64,000 nucleotides of DNA from assembly GCF_016863635.1 (NCBI RefSeq), contig NZ_BOPG01000011.1, positions 124,001-188,000 of the forward strand. The letters are read 5' to 3'. Shown in pieces: positions 9,281 to 17,721 of this stretch; positions within the stretch are counted from its first letter, which is position 1; each line of letters opens with the position of its first letter. The notes under the pieces were generated by a model. That model was not told the DNA's origin. It saw nothing but the letters and a program-made list of their open reading frames with translations, and did no database searches. The position numbers were made by a program, and so were the translations under genes. The DNA is from Virgisporangium aurantiacum. Its GTDB lineage: Bacteria > Actinomycetota > Actinomycetes > Mycobacteriales > Micromonosporaceae.

Positions 9281-10227
9281 CGATGTGGTGGTCCGGTGCC
9301 GGAACGCTCGTCCGGCACCGGACCGCGTACCTGTCTCGCGACCGCGGTGAACCAGCCGAGGTGGAAGCGGTCCCCGTCGGCCCGGAACGCCGCGCGCAGG
9401 TGGTGCCAGCGGAGCCCCGGGTGGCGGTGGTGGACGGCGTGCAGGTTGAACGCGAGCACGAACGTCTCCAAAACGCGGGGCAGGCGCAGGTTCATCGCCT
9501 CCAGCGGCGCGTCGAGTTCGGTGCCGTAGTGGTAGGCGTTGTCGGCCACCGAGATCATGACCGCGCGGGCGGCGATCGCCGCGCCGAGCATCCAGGCATG
9601 ACGGCCGTACGCCAGCAGCGAAGCGGCGTGGACGGCGACCACAGCCGCCGCGTCGACGCGGAACTGCCGCAGCAGTCGCCCACCGACGCGGTCGAGGAGG
9701 ATCCCGGTGACCGAGTCGGGTGACTCCATGCGGCGGGCCAGACGTTGCCAGAACGCCCGTGGCGCCACGGCGAGCACGACGGTGGCGACCTCGGCGAGAT
9801 ACAGCCCACCGAACAGGCGCACGTAGTAACCCGGCGCGGTGGCGGCCCACGTCGTGGCGGCGGGGTCGTACACCTCCGTGCGTTCCCGAGCGGTCCGGCT
9901 GTACCGGTGGTGCAGGAGGTGACCGGTCTTCAGCAGCGCGAAGGGGACGCCGTAGCCGACGGCGAGCGGGCGCCCGCAGCGGTCGTTCCACCTGCGGTCG
10001 CGCAGGAGGGTGCCGTGGATCGCCTCGTGGATGAGCGACCAGTGCGGCGTGCTCAGCAGGGCGAGCGGCACCAGCAACCAGCCCCAGGCGGACCCGGCGG
10101 GGAGCAACCACAGCGGGACGACGGCGAGTTGGAGCAGCAGGGCGACCGCGCCGCAGCCGATCAACAGAGCGGACAAGCGGTCACCCGCATCGCGTCCGAC
10201 GACGGTGGATGAACGACCGAGTGCCAC
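9277..10227 (-). CDS. Membrane fatty-acid desaturase-family protein
   Basis: Di-iron membrane desaturase/hydroxylase of about 316 residues. Three histidine boxes are visible: HEAIHG, HLLHHRY and HAVHHRHPGLRWHH. Hydrophobic segments lie between them. I chose the GTG at 10225-10227, preceded by GAGGG at seven bases; a longer open frame would run into the promoter and start of the divergent DedA gene. It ends convergently with the mannanase gene, with a few shared bases at the stops. The substrate (acyl lipid, carotenoid or other) cannot be decided. Confidence 0.82.
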   Translation of the reverse strand: MALGRSSTVVGRDAGDRLSALLIGCGAVALLLQLAVVPLWLLPAGSAWGWLLVPLALLSTPHWSLIHEAIHGTLLRDRRWNDRCGRPLAVGYGVPFALLKTGHLLHHRYSRTARERTEVYDPAATTWAATAPGYYVRLFGGLYLAEVATVVLAVAPRAFWQRLARRMESPDSVTGILLDRVGGRLLRQFRVDAAAVVAVHAASLLAYGRHAWMLGAAIAARAVMISVADNAYHYGTELDAPLEAMNLRLPRVLETFVLAFNLHAVHHRHPGLRWHHLRAAFRADGDRFHLGWFTAVARQVRGPVPDERSGTGPPHR

Positions 10228-10367
10228 AGGCCGACCCTCGCAGACCCGACTGACATCGACGTGAACCGGAGTTCGCCTGCTGATTACCCGGTCATCGTGC
10301 TCCGGTCGACGCCGCGACGGTCCGGTCGGCTGTGCTGGAGGCACGGCCGAGCCGCGAGGAGCGCGCG

Positions 10368-11012
10368 ATGCCTGACCAGGTCCAGCCCTTCATCACCTCG
10401 CCGTGGATCTACCTGATCGTCTTCGTCGTCACCGCCGTCGACGCGTTCTTCCCACCGGTGCCCAGCGGTGTCCTGGTGGTGACCCTCGGCGCCTTCGCCG
10501 CGGCCGGCGACCCGACGTTCGGCGGCGTGCTGGCGGCCGCCGCCGCGGGGGCGTTCGTCGGCGACACGATCGCCTACCTGTTGGGCCGCTACCTGGTGCG
10601 TCCGCTCCGCCGCGCGTCGGCGGGTCGGGCGAACGCCACCGCGGCGCGGATCCGCGACGCGATGGCCGCCTGGGGCGGCGGGACGCTGATCGTGGCGCGC
10701 TTCATACCGGGTGGCCGCACGCTCGCGACGGTCAGCGCGGGCTCGTTGCGCTACCCGATCCGACGGTTCTGGGTGTTCACCGCCGTGGCGGGCGTGGCGT
10801 GGGGCACGTACACGACGTCGATCGGCTACCTCGGCGGTGCGCTGTTCGACAGCGCACTCCCGGGCGCTGTCGGGGGTCTGCTGTTGGCGTCGGGGCTGTC
10901 GATCGCCGTCGAGGCCGGTCGCCGGTTGGTCCGCCGGCGCACGAGCAGCCGCAGTCCCGCTCCGCCGGCGACCAGCCCGGCACCGCCCACGACGAGGGCG
11001 ACGATGGAGTAA
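10368..11012 (+). CDS. DedA/SNARE-associated family membrane protein
   Basis: Inner-membrane DedA protein of 214 residues, a family linked to lipid flipping and membrane homeostasis. Typical features are the re-entrant segment FFPPVPSGVLVVTLG, GDTIAYLLGRYL, the conserved RFIPGGRTLATVSAG and several hydrophobic helices. ATG at 10368 has GAGGA seven bases upstream. The last 62 codons overlap the convergent DUF916/LPRTG gene on the other strand, and both frames keep family-typical sequence across most of the overlap. The far C-terminal tail (PAPPATSPAPPTT) is low complexity and may be an extension forced by the overlap. Confidence 0.85.
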   Translation: MPDQVQPFITSPWIYLIVFVVTAVDAFFPPVPSGVLVVTLGAFAAAGDPTFGGVLAAAAAGAFVGDTIAYLLGRYLVRPLRRASAGRANATAARIRDAMAAWGGGTLIVARFIPGGRTLATVSAGSLRYPIRRFWVFTAVAGVAWGTYTTSIGYLGGALFDSALPGAVGGLLLASGLSIAVEAGRRLVRRRTSSRSPAPPATSPAPPTTRATME

Positions 11013-12250
11013 CCGGTCCGCGGCAAGGGACCAGTGGGTGGATCGGCGGTGGGTGTCACCGTCGGCGTCGGTGTCGGCGTCGGTGTCGCGCTGGTGGTGG
11101 GGCTGGACGTCGCCGGGCCGATGGTCACCCTCAGCTCGTTCGAGTGCGCGCTGTCGCTCGGGTCGGCGGCGGCCGCGGGTGCGGCCCACACCGCCAGCAG
11201 CGCCCCCGCCGTCAGCACCGTCGTCAGCACCGCCAGCACCAGGAGCACCGTCGCCGTGGCAGGGGTCGGACGGCGACGCAGCAGCCGCCGCACCGGGCGC
11301 CGGAACACGAATCCCAGCCCACCGAGCACCACGATCAGCACCACGGCCAGCAGCAGCCACGGCATCGCCCACACCGAGCGCTCGGCGGTCAGCAGCTCGA
11401 TCGGGCCTTCCGCCGACTCGGCGTTGACGCGCACGGTCGCCGACAGCGGCCCGGCCGGGAAGATCCCCTCCACCCGCCGGGTGAACCGCACCTCGGAGTC
11501 GGGCAGCAGCTCCGGCACGTCGATCGGTCCGCTGTCGGCCAGTGCCACGCCGAACGGTCCGTCGACGCTGATCACCGCCTTCCCTTTCAACCGCACGTTG
11601 CCCTCGTTGACGACGCGGTAGGTGACGGTCATGCCGCCCCCGCCGAACGGGTTGAGCGGGTTGTCGTAGCGCACGTCCACCGCGGAGATCCGCGCGACCG
11701 CGCGGACCGGTCCGTTGACCCGGGTGTGCAGACGGGTGCCGACCCGGCGCTCGACGTTGACCGTCTGCCCCTCCGGGGTGGTCTGCGGCGTGGTGATCGA
11801 CGCGACGATCCCACCCGAGTGGTCGCCGGGTGCCGCGTTCGCCGGCACGCGCAGCGTGAACGGAATGTCGAGCCGGGTCCGGGGCGGCACCGTGTGGTCG
11901 CGGCCGGCGAGGGTCACCCAGGTGCCGATGTCGCGTGGCTCCTGGGCCGCCGTGAGGAGTGCGTAGGCGCCGTCCGGGCTGTTGAACGCGTCGGTGGCGT
12001 ACACGGCGACGGTCAGCGGCGTGGTGCCCAGGTTGTTGATCGACACGTGGTCGGTGACCTGTTCGCCGGGCTTGAGCCGGTAGTCGAACGCGTTGCGCGG
12101 CGGCTGTCCGGCCGCCGACACGGGCAGCACGGACCACTTGCTGCCGTCGTCGTCCGGCGCGGCGGGGGCCGGCGCCGGCGCGGCGACCGGGCCGGCGACG
12201 AGGCCGGCGACAAGGGCAGCGATCAGCAGTGCGGCGGTCCGGGATGGCAT
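10826..12250 (-). CDS. DUF916/WxL-interacting-type surface protein with LPRTG sorting signal
   Basis: Last gene of the surface locus, 474 residues. Signal peptide 1-30. A DUF916-like beta domain at about 40-280 (PGEQVTDHVSINNLGTTPL, PGDHSGGIVASI) is the fold of WxL-interacting proteins that hold WxL proteins on peptidoglycan. A membrane helix at about 294-315 is followed by a basic run (RRPVRRLLRRR), a second hydrophobic stretch at 333-361 that looks like an internal signal peptide, a Pro/Thr tail, LPRTG at 409-413, a final helix and RRR. The second half looks like a small LPxTG protein fused in frame. ATG at 12250 has GGAG six bases upstream. The upstream neighbour carries a WxL-like domain, matching known WxL/DUF916 pairing. 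Confidence 0.8.
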   Translation of the reverse strand: MPSRTAALLIAALVAGLVAGPVAAPAPAPAAPDDDGSKWSVLPVSAAGQPPRNAFDYRLKPGEQVTDHVSINNLGTTPLTVAVYATDAFNSPDGAYALLTAAQEPRDIGTWVTLAGRDHTVPPRTRLDIPFTLRVPANAAPGDHSGGIVASITTPQTTPEGQTVNVERRVGTRLHTRVNGPVRAVARISAVDVRYDNPLNPFGGGGMTVTYRVVNEGNVRLKGKAVISVDGPFGVALADSGPIDVPELLPDSEVRFTRRVEGIFPAGPLSATVRVNAESAEGPIELLTAERSVWAMPWLLLAVVLIVVLGGLGFVFRRPVRRLLRRRPTPATATVLLVLAVLTTVLTAGALLAVWAAPAAAADPSDSAHSNELRVTIGPATSSPTTSATPTPTPTPTVTPTADPPTGPLPRTGYSIVALVVGGAGLVAGGAGLRLLVRRRTNRRPASTAIDSPDANSRPPTAPGSALSNSAPPR

Positions 12251-12272
12251 CGGTCGCTCCAGGGGGCGTCTT

Positions 12273-12348
12273 GTCGGAACACGCGAGGTCGGACACGGGC
12301 GACCTCGGAACACGCGAGGTCGGAACACGCGAGCTCGAACACGGCAAC
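12273..12348. repeat. Tandem 15-bp repeats in the leader of the DUF916 gene
   Basis: Five near-tandem units. GTCGGAACACGCGAG occurs exactly at 12273-12287 and 12319-12333 and with one change at 12304-12318; degenerate units lie at 12288-12303 and 12334-12348. They fill the space between the hairpin and the DUF916 ribosome-binding site. No coding function is visible. A 5' leader regulatory element or slippage product is possible. Confidence 0.6.
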
Positions 12349-12382
12349 GAGGTACCGCGGCCGGGTCGCCGCGGTACCTCGT
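12347..12382 (-). terminator. Strong hairpin after the WxL-like gene
   Basis: Perfect 14-bp inverted repeat ACGAGGTACCGCGG / CCGCGGTACCTCGT with an 8-base loop, starting about 30 bp past the WxL-like stop codon. There is no U-tract, which is usual for GC-rich actinomycete terminators. Being inside a gene run, it may act as an attenuator that lowers expression of the last gene. Confidence 0.6.
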
Positions 12383-12410
12383 CACGGATCGGTCTTTCCT
12401 CAGTGCCGGC

Positions 12411-13613
12411 TCAGATCAGCGTCAGCGTCAACGTGCCGGTGTAGGTGCCCGGAACGGTGTCGCCCGGAACGGTGAGCGTGAGCCCGGCGTCACAGGCGAA
12501 CACGCCCGCGCTGTCGCCCTCCGAACCCCGGCACAGCACGGTCGGGGCACCGAGGTTCGCCGACGGGCCGGCCTGCACGGTGCCGCCGCCGCTCGTGGTG
12601 TTGCCCGACGGCGCCCAGCTGAGGTTGCCGGCCGGGATCGCACCCGAGCCGCCCTGCTGGGTGAAGCCGGGGAACTGGCCGGTGACGTTCCAACCGGCGT
12701 TGGTACCCCGGTAGTCGGTCACGGTCACGTCGTTCAGCGAACCGGTGGCGCTACCGCCGACGGTGCCGGCCAACGCGACCGGTGCCGCCGACGACTCGAT
12801 CGAGAACGCACCGGCCTCGATCGTGGCGTTGAGCGGCTGGCTGACCGACTGGCCACCGGCCGGCGTCACGGAGTAGTTCAGAGCCGCCGAGGTGGAAGCC
12901 TTGAACGCGGCCGGGTCCGCCGGGGTGAAGGCGGCGGTCAGCGCCGACACACCGTCCGGAAGCACCACATTGGACAGCACGGCGGTGCCACCCGTGACGG
13001 TCGCCGTGCCGAGAGACACGTCGGCCCGGAAGAACTGCACCGAACCCGCGGCGGCCGGCGTGACGGTCGCCGTCAGGGTGATCGGCGTCCCGGCCGGCTG
13101 CGGGGACGTCGGGCTCGCGGACAGCGCGGTGCTGGTCGCCTCCGCGCCGGCGGGCGGCGTGGTGGTCCAGGTGCCGCCCTGCACGAAGATCGGGGTCACG
13201 AACCGGTCCGGGTGCCGGCCCGCGGTCAGGCTGAAGCACTCCACGACGACCCACCACTCGCCGTCGGCTGGAGCCTGGCCGAGCGCGGTCTGGAACGACC
13301 GGTTGGGGTTGACGGTGACCGGGCTCTGGTCGTAGCCGCCACCACCGAGCGACGGCGCGAGGTTGGTGAACGGACCGGTGTTGGCCGGCCCGATGCGCAA
13401 CGCCGCTTCCTCGCCGAACGTCGCCGGGCACGCCACCGACGTGGTGGCGCTGGCGAAGATCGGCGTCGCGGTGACCGTGCCGGACTGCTGCGACAGGTTG
13501 ACCGTGCCCAGCGGAGCGGCCTGCGCGGGCGTGGCAACCACGACGAGCGCACCCGCGGCGACGATCGCACCGGCGGCCACGGTGACTGCCCGGGTGAGCA
13601 GACGCCTAGTCAT
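12411..13613 (-). CDS. Surface protein with shared CPA/ECF domain, Ig-like domain and WxL-like C-terminus
   Basis: Secreted protein of 400 residues. Signal peptide 1-32. Residues 33-150 form a domain shared with two other proteins of this locus, with conserved Cys62 (ACPAT) and Cys126 (VVECFS). A bacterial Ig-like (Big_3_5 type) repeat spans about 160-250. The C-terminal 135 residues have the outline of a WxL domain: a GWNVTGQ motif at 307-313, ending in PGTYTGTLTLTLI. In Firmicutes WxL domains bind peptidoglycan together with DUF916 partners, and a DUF916 gene follows here. GAGAGGA precedes the ATG. The WxL call is by pattern and is less certain than the Ig call. Confidence 0.72.
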   Translation of the reverse strand: MTRRLLTRAVTVAAGAIVAAGALVVVATPAQAAPLGTVNLSQQSGTVTATPIFASATTSVACPATFGEEAALRIGPANTGPFTNLAPSLGGGGYDQSPVTVNPNRSFQTALGQAPADGEWWVVVECFSLTAGRHPDRFVTPIFVQGGTWTTTPPAGAEATSTALSASPTSPQPAGTPITLTATVTPAAAGSVQFFRADVSLGTATVTGGTAVLSNVVLPDGVSALTAAFTPADPAAFKASTSAALNYSVTPAGGQSVSQPLNATIEAGAFSIESSAAPVALAGTVGGSATGSLNDVTVTDYRGTNAGWNVTGQFPGFTQQGGSGAIPAGNLSWAPSGNTTSGGGTVQAGPSANLGAPTVLCRGSEGDSAGVFACDAGLTLTVPGDTVPGTYTGTLTLTLI

Positions 13614-13748
13614 TGATCACGTCCTCTCAAAGTTGTGACCGGGAACAGCAACCCCGGTTCCCGCTCAGCCTCGGGATGCGCCGTGACCCGGGAGGCAGGC
13701 CATGGCTGACGCCGGACATGCGACAGGCGAACAATGGGTGTTCGCGAA

Positions 13749-14543
13749 TCATCCGAACCGCCCGTGGACGTAGTCCGACGTCCGCTGGTCCTGCGGACTG
13801 TCGAACATCGACCCCGTCGGCCCGTGCTCGACGATGGCACCGGGCGAGCCGTGCTCGGCGAGAAAGAACGCGCACTCGTCCGACACCCGCGCGGCCTGTT
13901 GCATGTTGTGCGTGACGATCACGATCGTCACCTCGGTCACCAGTTCGGCGATGGTCTCCTCGATGCGCCGGGTCGAGGTCGGGTCCAGCGCCGAGCACGG
14001 CTCGTCCATCAGCAGCACCCGCGGCCGCACGGCCAGCGCCCGGCCGATGCACAGCCGCTGCTGCTGCCCACCGGACAGCGCGCCGCCGGGGTCGCGCAGG
14101 CGGTCGCGGACCTCGCGCCACAGGCCGGCCTTGGTAAGGCACTCCTCCACCAGGTCGTCGCGCTCGCGGCGGGTCACCCGCACACCGGTGAGCTTCAGAC
14201 CGGCGACGACGTTGTCGTAAACCGACATCGCCGGGAACGGATTGGGTTTCTGGAACACCATGCCGATCTGGCGCCGCGCGTCGATGACCCGCCGCTGCGG
14301 CTCGTAGATGTCGTTGCCGTCGAGGCGCACCTCACCGGCCAGCGACGCACCCGGAACCAGTTCGTGCATCCGGTTGAGGATGCGCAGGAACGTCGACTTG
14401 CCGCAGCCGGACGGCCCGATCAGTGCGGTGACGCGACCGGCGGGCATGACCAGCGACACCTGGTCGAGGACCTTGTGGCTGCCGAACCACGCCGAGACCG
14501 CGTCGGCGTGCAGCTCGGCGAGCGTCATCAGCTGCTGGGTCAT
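13749..14543 (-). CDS. pstB: Phosphate ABC transporter ATPase PstB
   Basis: Cytoplasmic ATPase of 264 residues for high-affinity phosphate uptake. Walker [10 protein letters not shown], the PstB-typical ILNRMHEL after it, [24 protein letters not shown], Walker [14 protein letters not shown] and [16 protein letters not shown] are all present. It sits about 9 kb from pstC/pstA within the same strand run, between the sortase-like gene and the WxL-like gene, which is not the usual pstSCAB order. AGGAGAACCGC precedes the ATG. The divorced position suggests that this transporter has been built into the surface-protein locus. Confidence 0.93.
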   Translation of the reverse strand: MTQQLMTLAELHADAVSAWFGSHKVLDQVSLVMPAGRVTALIGPSGCGKSTFLRILNRMHELVPGASLAGEVRLDGNDIYEPQRRVIDARRQIGMVFQKPNPFPAMSVYDNVVAGLKLTGVRVTRRERDDLVEECLTKAGLWREVRDRLRDPGGALSGGQQQRLCIGRALAVRPRVLLMDEPCSALDPTSTRRIEETIAELVTEVTIVIVTHNMQQAARVSDECAFFLAEHGSPGAIVEHGPTGSMFDSPQDQRTSDYVHGRFG

Positions 14544-14559
14544 GCGGTTCTCCTCGCGG

Positions 14560-15549
14560 TCACAACAGGTTCGGTAGCAGGCGGGCAGCGGCGTCCACAG
14601 TGGACGCCCCGACGTACAGGAGCACCGGCACGCCGACGATCCACGCCTGCCAGCGACCCCAGCGGACCCGCGCCCAGGCGAGCCCGAGCGCGGCGACGAG
14701 GAGCAACTGGGTCCACAGGACGAGCGGCATCCACGCGTCGCGGTCGGTGGCCAACGCCTGCTCCGACGGCGGCAGCGATGCCGTCCCGAACCGGCGCGCG
14801 GCCGCCGGCTGTGCCGGCGAGGTCAGGTCGGCGTAGACGTAGAGCAGGTCGGTCGGCATCCAGCGCGGCCCGTCCGCGGTGACGAGCACGAGCCGCCCGT
14901 CGGAGGACTCGGGTGGGGCCGGCAGCGGTTCCCCGGGCCGACGCACCGCGGTGACGCGGTAGGTGTGCTCGCCCTGGCCGGTCACCGCGTGGATCCCGTC
15001 ACCGGGCAGCAGCCGGTTCAACCGGCCGAACGGCCCGCCGTACGCGGCGCGCCGCCCCATGACGACGCTGGTTCCCGACTGTCCGGGTAGGACGGTGTCC
15101 CGGCGGTGTCCGGGCCCGGCCTGCAGCACGCCACCGGTGGTGCCCTCGAACACGACGGTGCGCAGCTTCAGCGCGGGAATGCGGAGCACCGCCACGGCCG
15201 TGCCCGGCGGCACCAGGCGCCCGTCCTGATCGGCCTGCCCGACCGGAGCGGTTCCGGTGGCCAGGTCGATCCGGAAGTCCGCGAGCGTGACCTCCTGCCG
15301 GCGCTCGAAGGCGAGCTGGGACACCAGGGTCAGCTGGGCCAGGAACCCCAGGATCAGCACCGCGAGAACGCTGAGCGCGGCACCCGGCAGATACAGCGCC
15401 AGCGGCAGCACAGGTGCCGGGTCCGCCGCGTCGACCGGCTCCGCCGGAAGGTCCGGCTCTCCGGCGTCGTCCGGATCGGGGCCGACCTCCGCCACGGTTT
15501 CGCCGGGTTCGGCCGGCTCGACGTCGGGCGCGGGTGCCACGAGCGTCAT
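14560..15549 (-). CDS. Sortase-fold membrane protein lacking catalytic His and Cys
   Basis: Protein of 329 residues: acidic Pro/Glu-rich N-terminal 48 residues, membrane helix at about 50-80, sortase-like beta barrel at about 85-245 and two C-terminal helices (about 275-292 and 300-318). The barrel follows the class D/E pattern ([43 protein letters not shown]). Where active sortases have GHR, this one has GRR (Arg166). Where they have TLxTC, it has LVLVTA (Ala225). The trailing Arg229 remains. It is therefore predicted to be inactive as a transpeptidase. ATG overlaps the stop of the upstream LPTTG protein (ATGA). A scaffold or substrate-binding role is inferred. Confidence 0.8.
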   Translation of the reverse strand: MTLVAPAPDVEPAEPGETVAEVGPDPDDAGEPDLPAEPVDAADPAPVLPLALYLPGAALSVLAVLILGFLAQLTLVSQLAFERRQEVTLADFRIDLATGTAPVGQADQDGRLVPPGTAVAVLRIPALKLRTVVFEGTTGGVLQAGPGHRRDTVLPGQSGTSVVMGRRAAYGGPFGRLNRLLPGDGIHAVTGQGEHTYRVTAVRRPGEPLPAPPESSDGRLVLVTADGPRWMPTDLLYVYADLTSPAQPAAARRFGTASLPPSEQALATDRDAWMPLVLWTQLLLVAALGLAWARVRWGRWQAWIVGVPVLLYVGASTVDAAARLLPNLL

Positions 15550-16898
15550 GTGTCCGTGCCGTCGCGGTTGGCCTTCGCCTGGCGGCCGGCGCGGCGCGAG
15601 CCGACCCGGGCGCCCAGGATCGCCACGATGCCGGCGCCGATGAGCGCGAGACCGGCGGTGGAGATCAGCGGAATGTTCATGCCCGTGGTCGGTAGCGGGC
15701 CCGTCGACTCGGTGGGGTCGACGGTCGGATCATCGGTTCCGGACGGCGTCGCCGTCGCCGTGGTGGTCGGGGTGGTCGATGTCGACCTCGACGCCGTCGG
15801 TGTGGTGGACGTCGACGACGACGGGGTCGGGTTCGTTCCCTCCACGACGTACACGAGGACCGGCGACGTCGACGCCTCGTAGGCGTCGTCGTCGGTCGGC
15901 ACGAAGGCCGCGGTGACGGACCTGTTGTTGGCCTGGTTCCAGGTGACCTTGATCGCGGCCGTGCCGCTCACGACGTCGACGGGCGAGGTGATCTGCGCGG
16001 TGCCGTCGAAGAACGCCACCTTCCCCACGGCGTTGGCGGGAATCACCGTCGCGGTGAGCGTCACCTCGGTCCCCGGTACCTGCGGCGACCGCGGCGTGGC
16101 GGCCACGTGGATGGCGGTCTCGACCGGACCCGGGGATGTTCCGGTGATCTCGTACGGCACGGAACCGGACTCGGCGGGGTCGTACGGGCCCGCCGGCGTG
16201 TACGACGCCGTGAACGACTTGCCACCGACCCGCAGGTCGTTCGCCGTCCGGGTGGCGGTGCCGGACACCACCGGCACCGGGTCGCCCACGGGCTCGCCGT
16301 TGTTGCGGAACTGCACCGTGCCGACCGCCGTCGCCGGGGTCACGGTCGCGGTGAGCGTCACGTTCTGGCCGGCCGCCTGGGTGCCCTGCGGCGCGGCCGT
16401 CAGGGCGAGGGTCGTCGGTGCCGATTCGATGCCCGTGCTCCAGGTGGACCCGGTGACCGTGACCGGGGTGACGAACCGGTCCGGGTGCTTGCCGGCCGTC
16501 AGGCTGAAGCACTCCACGACGACCCAGTAGACGCCGTCGGCCGGCGGCGCACCCAGCGCCTGCGCCAGGGAACGGTTGGGGGCCGCCGTCACCGGGGCGG
16601 TGTCGTAGCCGCCACCACCCAGCGACGGGGTGAGGTTCGCGAACGGCCCGGTCTCCGCCGGACCGACCCGCAACGCCGCCTCCTCGCCGTACGTGGCCGG
16701 GCACGGCGCCGAGGTCGTCGCGCCGGTGAACATCGGGGTGTCGGTGACCGATCCCGACTGGTGGCTCAGGGTCACCGTGCCGAGCGCGGCCGCGGCGGCG
16801 TTGTTCACCGCGAACGCGAGCGTTCCGGCCACCACGATCAGCACGGCGCCCAGGGCGGCCGAGATCCGACCGGCGACCTGAAGAGTCCGGCGGGTCAC
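15546..16898 (-). CDS. LPTTG surface protein with shared CPA/ECF domain and Ig-like repeats
   Basis: Secreted, wall- or membrane-anchored protein of 450 residues. Signal peptide about 1-37, then the same roughly 115-residue domain as its two paralogues (CPATYGEEAALR, GGGGYDTAPVT, VVVECFSLTAGKHPDRFVTP). Two bacterial Ig-like repeats (VTLTATVTPATAVGTVQF and VTLTATVIPANAVGKVAF) follow, then a Ser/Thr/Pro linker, LPTTG, a membrane helix and a basic tail (GSRRAGRQ). GTG start has AGGAG five bases upstream and lies one base after the preceding stop. The sortase-like gene follows immediately, but since it lacks catalytic residues another sortase would be needed to cut the LPTTG site. Confidence 0.8.
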   Translation of the reverse strand: MTRRTLQVAGRISAALGAVLIVVAGTLAFAVNNAAAAALGTVTLSHQSGSVTDTPMFTGATTSAPCPATYGEEAALRVGPAETGPFANLTPSLGGGGYDTAPVTAAPNRSLAQALGAPPADGVYWVVVECFSLTAGKHPDRFVTPVTVTGSTWSTGIESAPTTLALTAAPQGTQAAGQNVTLTATVTPATAVGTVQFRNNGEPVGDPVPVVSGTATRTANDLRVGGKSFTASYTPAGPYDPAESGSVPYEITGTSPGPVETAIHVAATPRSPQVPGTEVTLTATVIPANAVGKVAFFDGTAQITSPVDVVSGTAAIKVTWNQANNRSVTAAFVPTDDDAYEASTSPVLVYVVEGTNPTPSSSTSTTPTASRSTSTTPTTTATATPSGTDDPTVDPTESTGPLPTTGMNIPLISTAGLALIGAGIVAILGARVGSRRAGRQAKANRDGTDT

Positions 16899-16899
16899 G

Positions 16900-17634
16900 T
16901 CAGCTCCTTCCGCCGGCCGAACCGGCCCGCCTGCGCCGCGCCATGACGCCGCCGGTCGCCAGCGCGATCAGCAGGACGAGGCCACCGGCGAGGAATTCGA
17001 TCGGGACGCCGCCCGGGCCGGCGCGGCGCTCGGCCGCAGTGCGGGTGCGTTCCCCGTCCGGTCCGGAACCCGGTCCGGGTGCGCCCGTCGACGTGGCCGT
17101 CGACGCGGCTGTCGACGTCGTGGGGGCCGCGCCGTCGCCCGGCCGCCCGGGAGCGGAACCAGAGGCGCCCGCGGGCGGTGAACCGAGCCGCCACGCGGTG
17201 CCCGTCACGGTGACCGGAGTGACGAAGCGTTCGGTGATCCGGCCGGCATCGGGGCTGAAGCATTCGACGACGACCAGCCATTCGCCGTCGGCGGGACGCC
17301 CACCGAGCGCGGTCGCGAACGACCGGTCCGGCCGGAAGGTCACCGGCGCCCGGTCGTAGCCACCGGCCGCCAACGGCTTGGCCAGGTTGGTGAACGGGCC
17401 TTCCGGCCGGCCGATCCGGATCAGCGCGTTCGCGCCGAATCCGGCCGGGCACGGCGCCGACGTGGTGGCGGTGGTGAACATCGGCGCGTCGGTGACCGTG
17501 CCGGACGCCTGGCCGATCGTCACCGCGCCGAGCGGAGCGGCGCGCGCCGGTGTCGCCACGACCCCCGTCAGCGTTACGGCCAGCAACACGGCCACCAGCC
17601 CGGCGGCCACCGGACGGATCGTCATCACGGTCAT
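16900..17634 (-). CDS. Membrane-anchored paralogue with shared CPA/ECF domain
   Basis: Secreted protein of 244 residues and the smallest of three paralogues. Signal peptide (about 1-33), shared domain (APLGAVTIGQASGTVTDAPM, CPAGFGANALIRIG, VVVECFSPDAGRITERFVTP), Ala/Gly/Pro linker, and a C-terminal membrane helix (FLAGGLVLLIALATGGVMA) with RRRR behind it. No LPxTG motif is seen (the equivalent position reads PGGVPIEF), so it is probably held by the helix alone. ATG at 17634 has AAAGG eight bases upstream. It has no Ig repeats. It precedes the LPTTG paralogue by one base and is surely co-transcribed. Confidence 0.75.
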   Translation of the reverse strand: MTVMTIRPVAAGLVAVLLAVTLTGVVATPARAAPLGAVTIGQASGTVTDAPMFTTATTSAPCPAGFGANALIRIGRPEGPFTNLAKPLAAGGYDRAPVTFRPDRSFATALGGRPADGEWLVVVECFSPDAGRITERFVTPVTVTGTAWRLGSPPAGASGSAPGRPGDGAAPTTSTAASTATSTGAPGPGSGPDGERTRTAAERRAGPGGVPIEFLAGGLVLLIALATGGVMARRRRAGSAGGRS

Positions 17635-17721
17635 CGGCAATGCCTTTCCGCAAGAGTCTCGAACGGGTCGCCGGGTCGGGCGACCGGACGGCCGCCCGAC
17701 CCGGCGCGGGTCACCCGGTGA

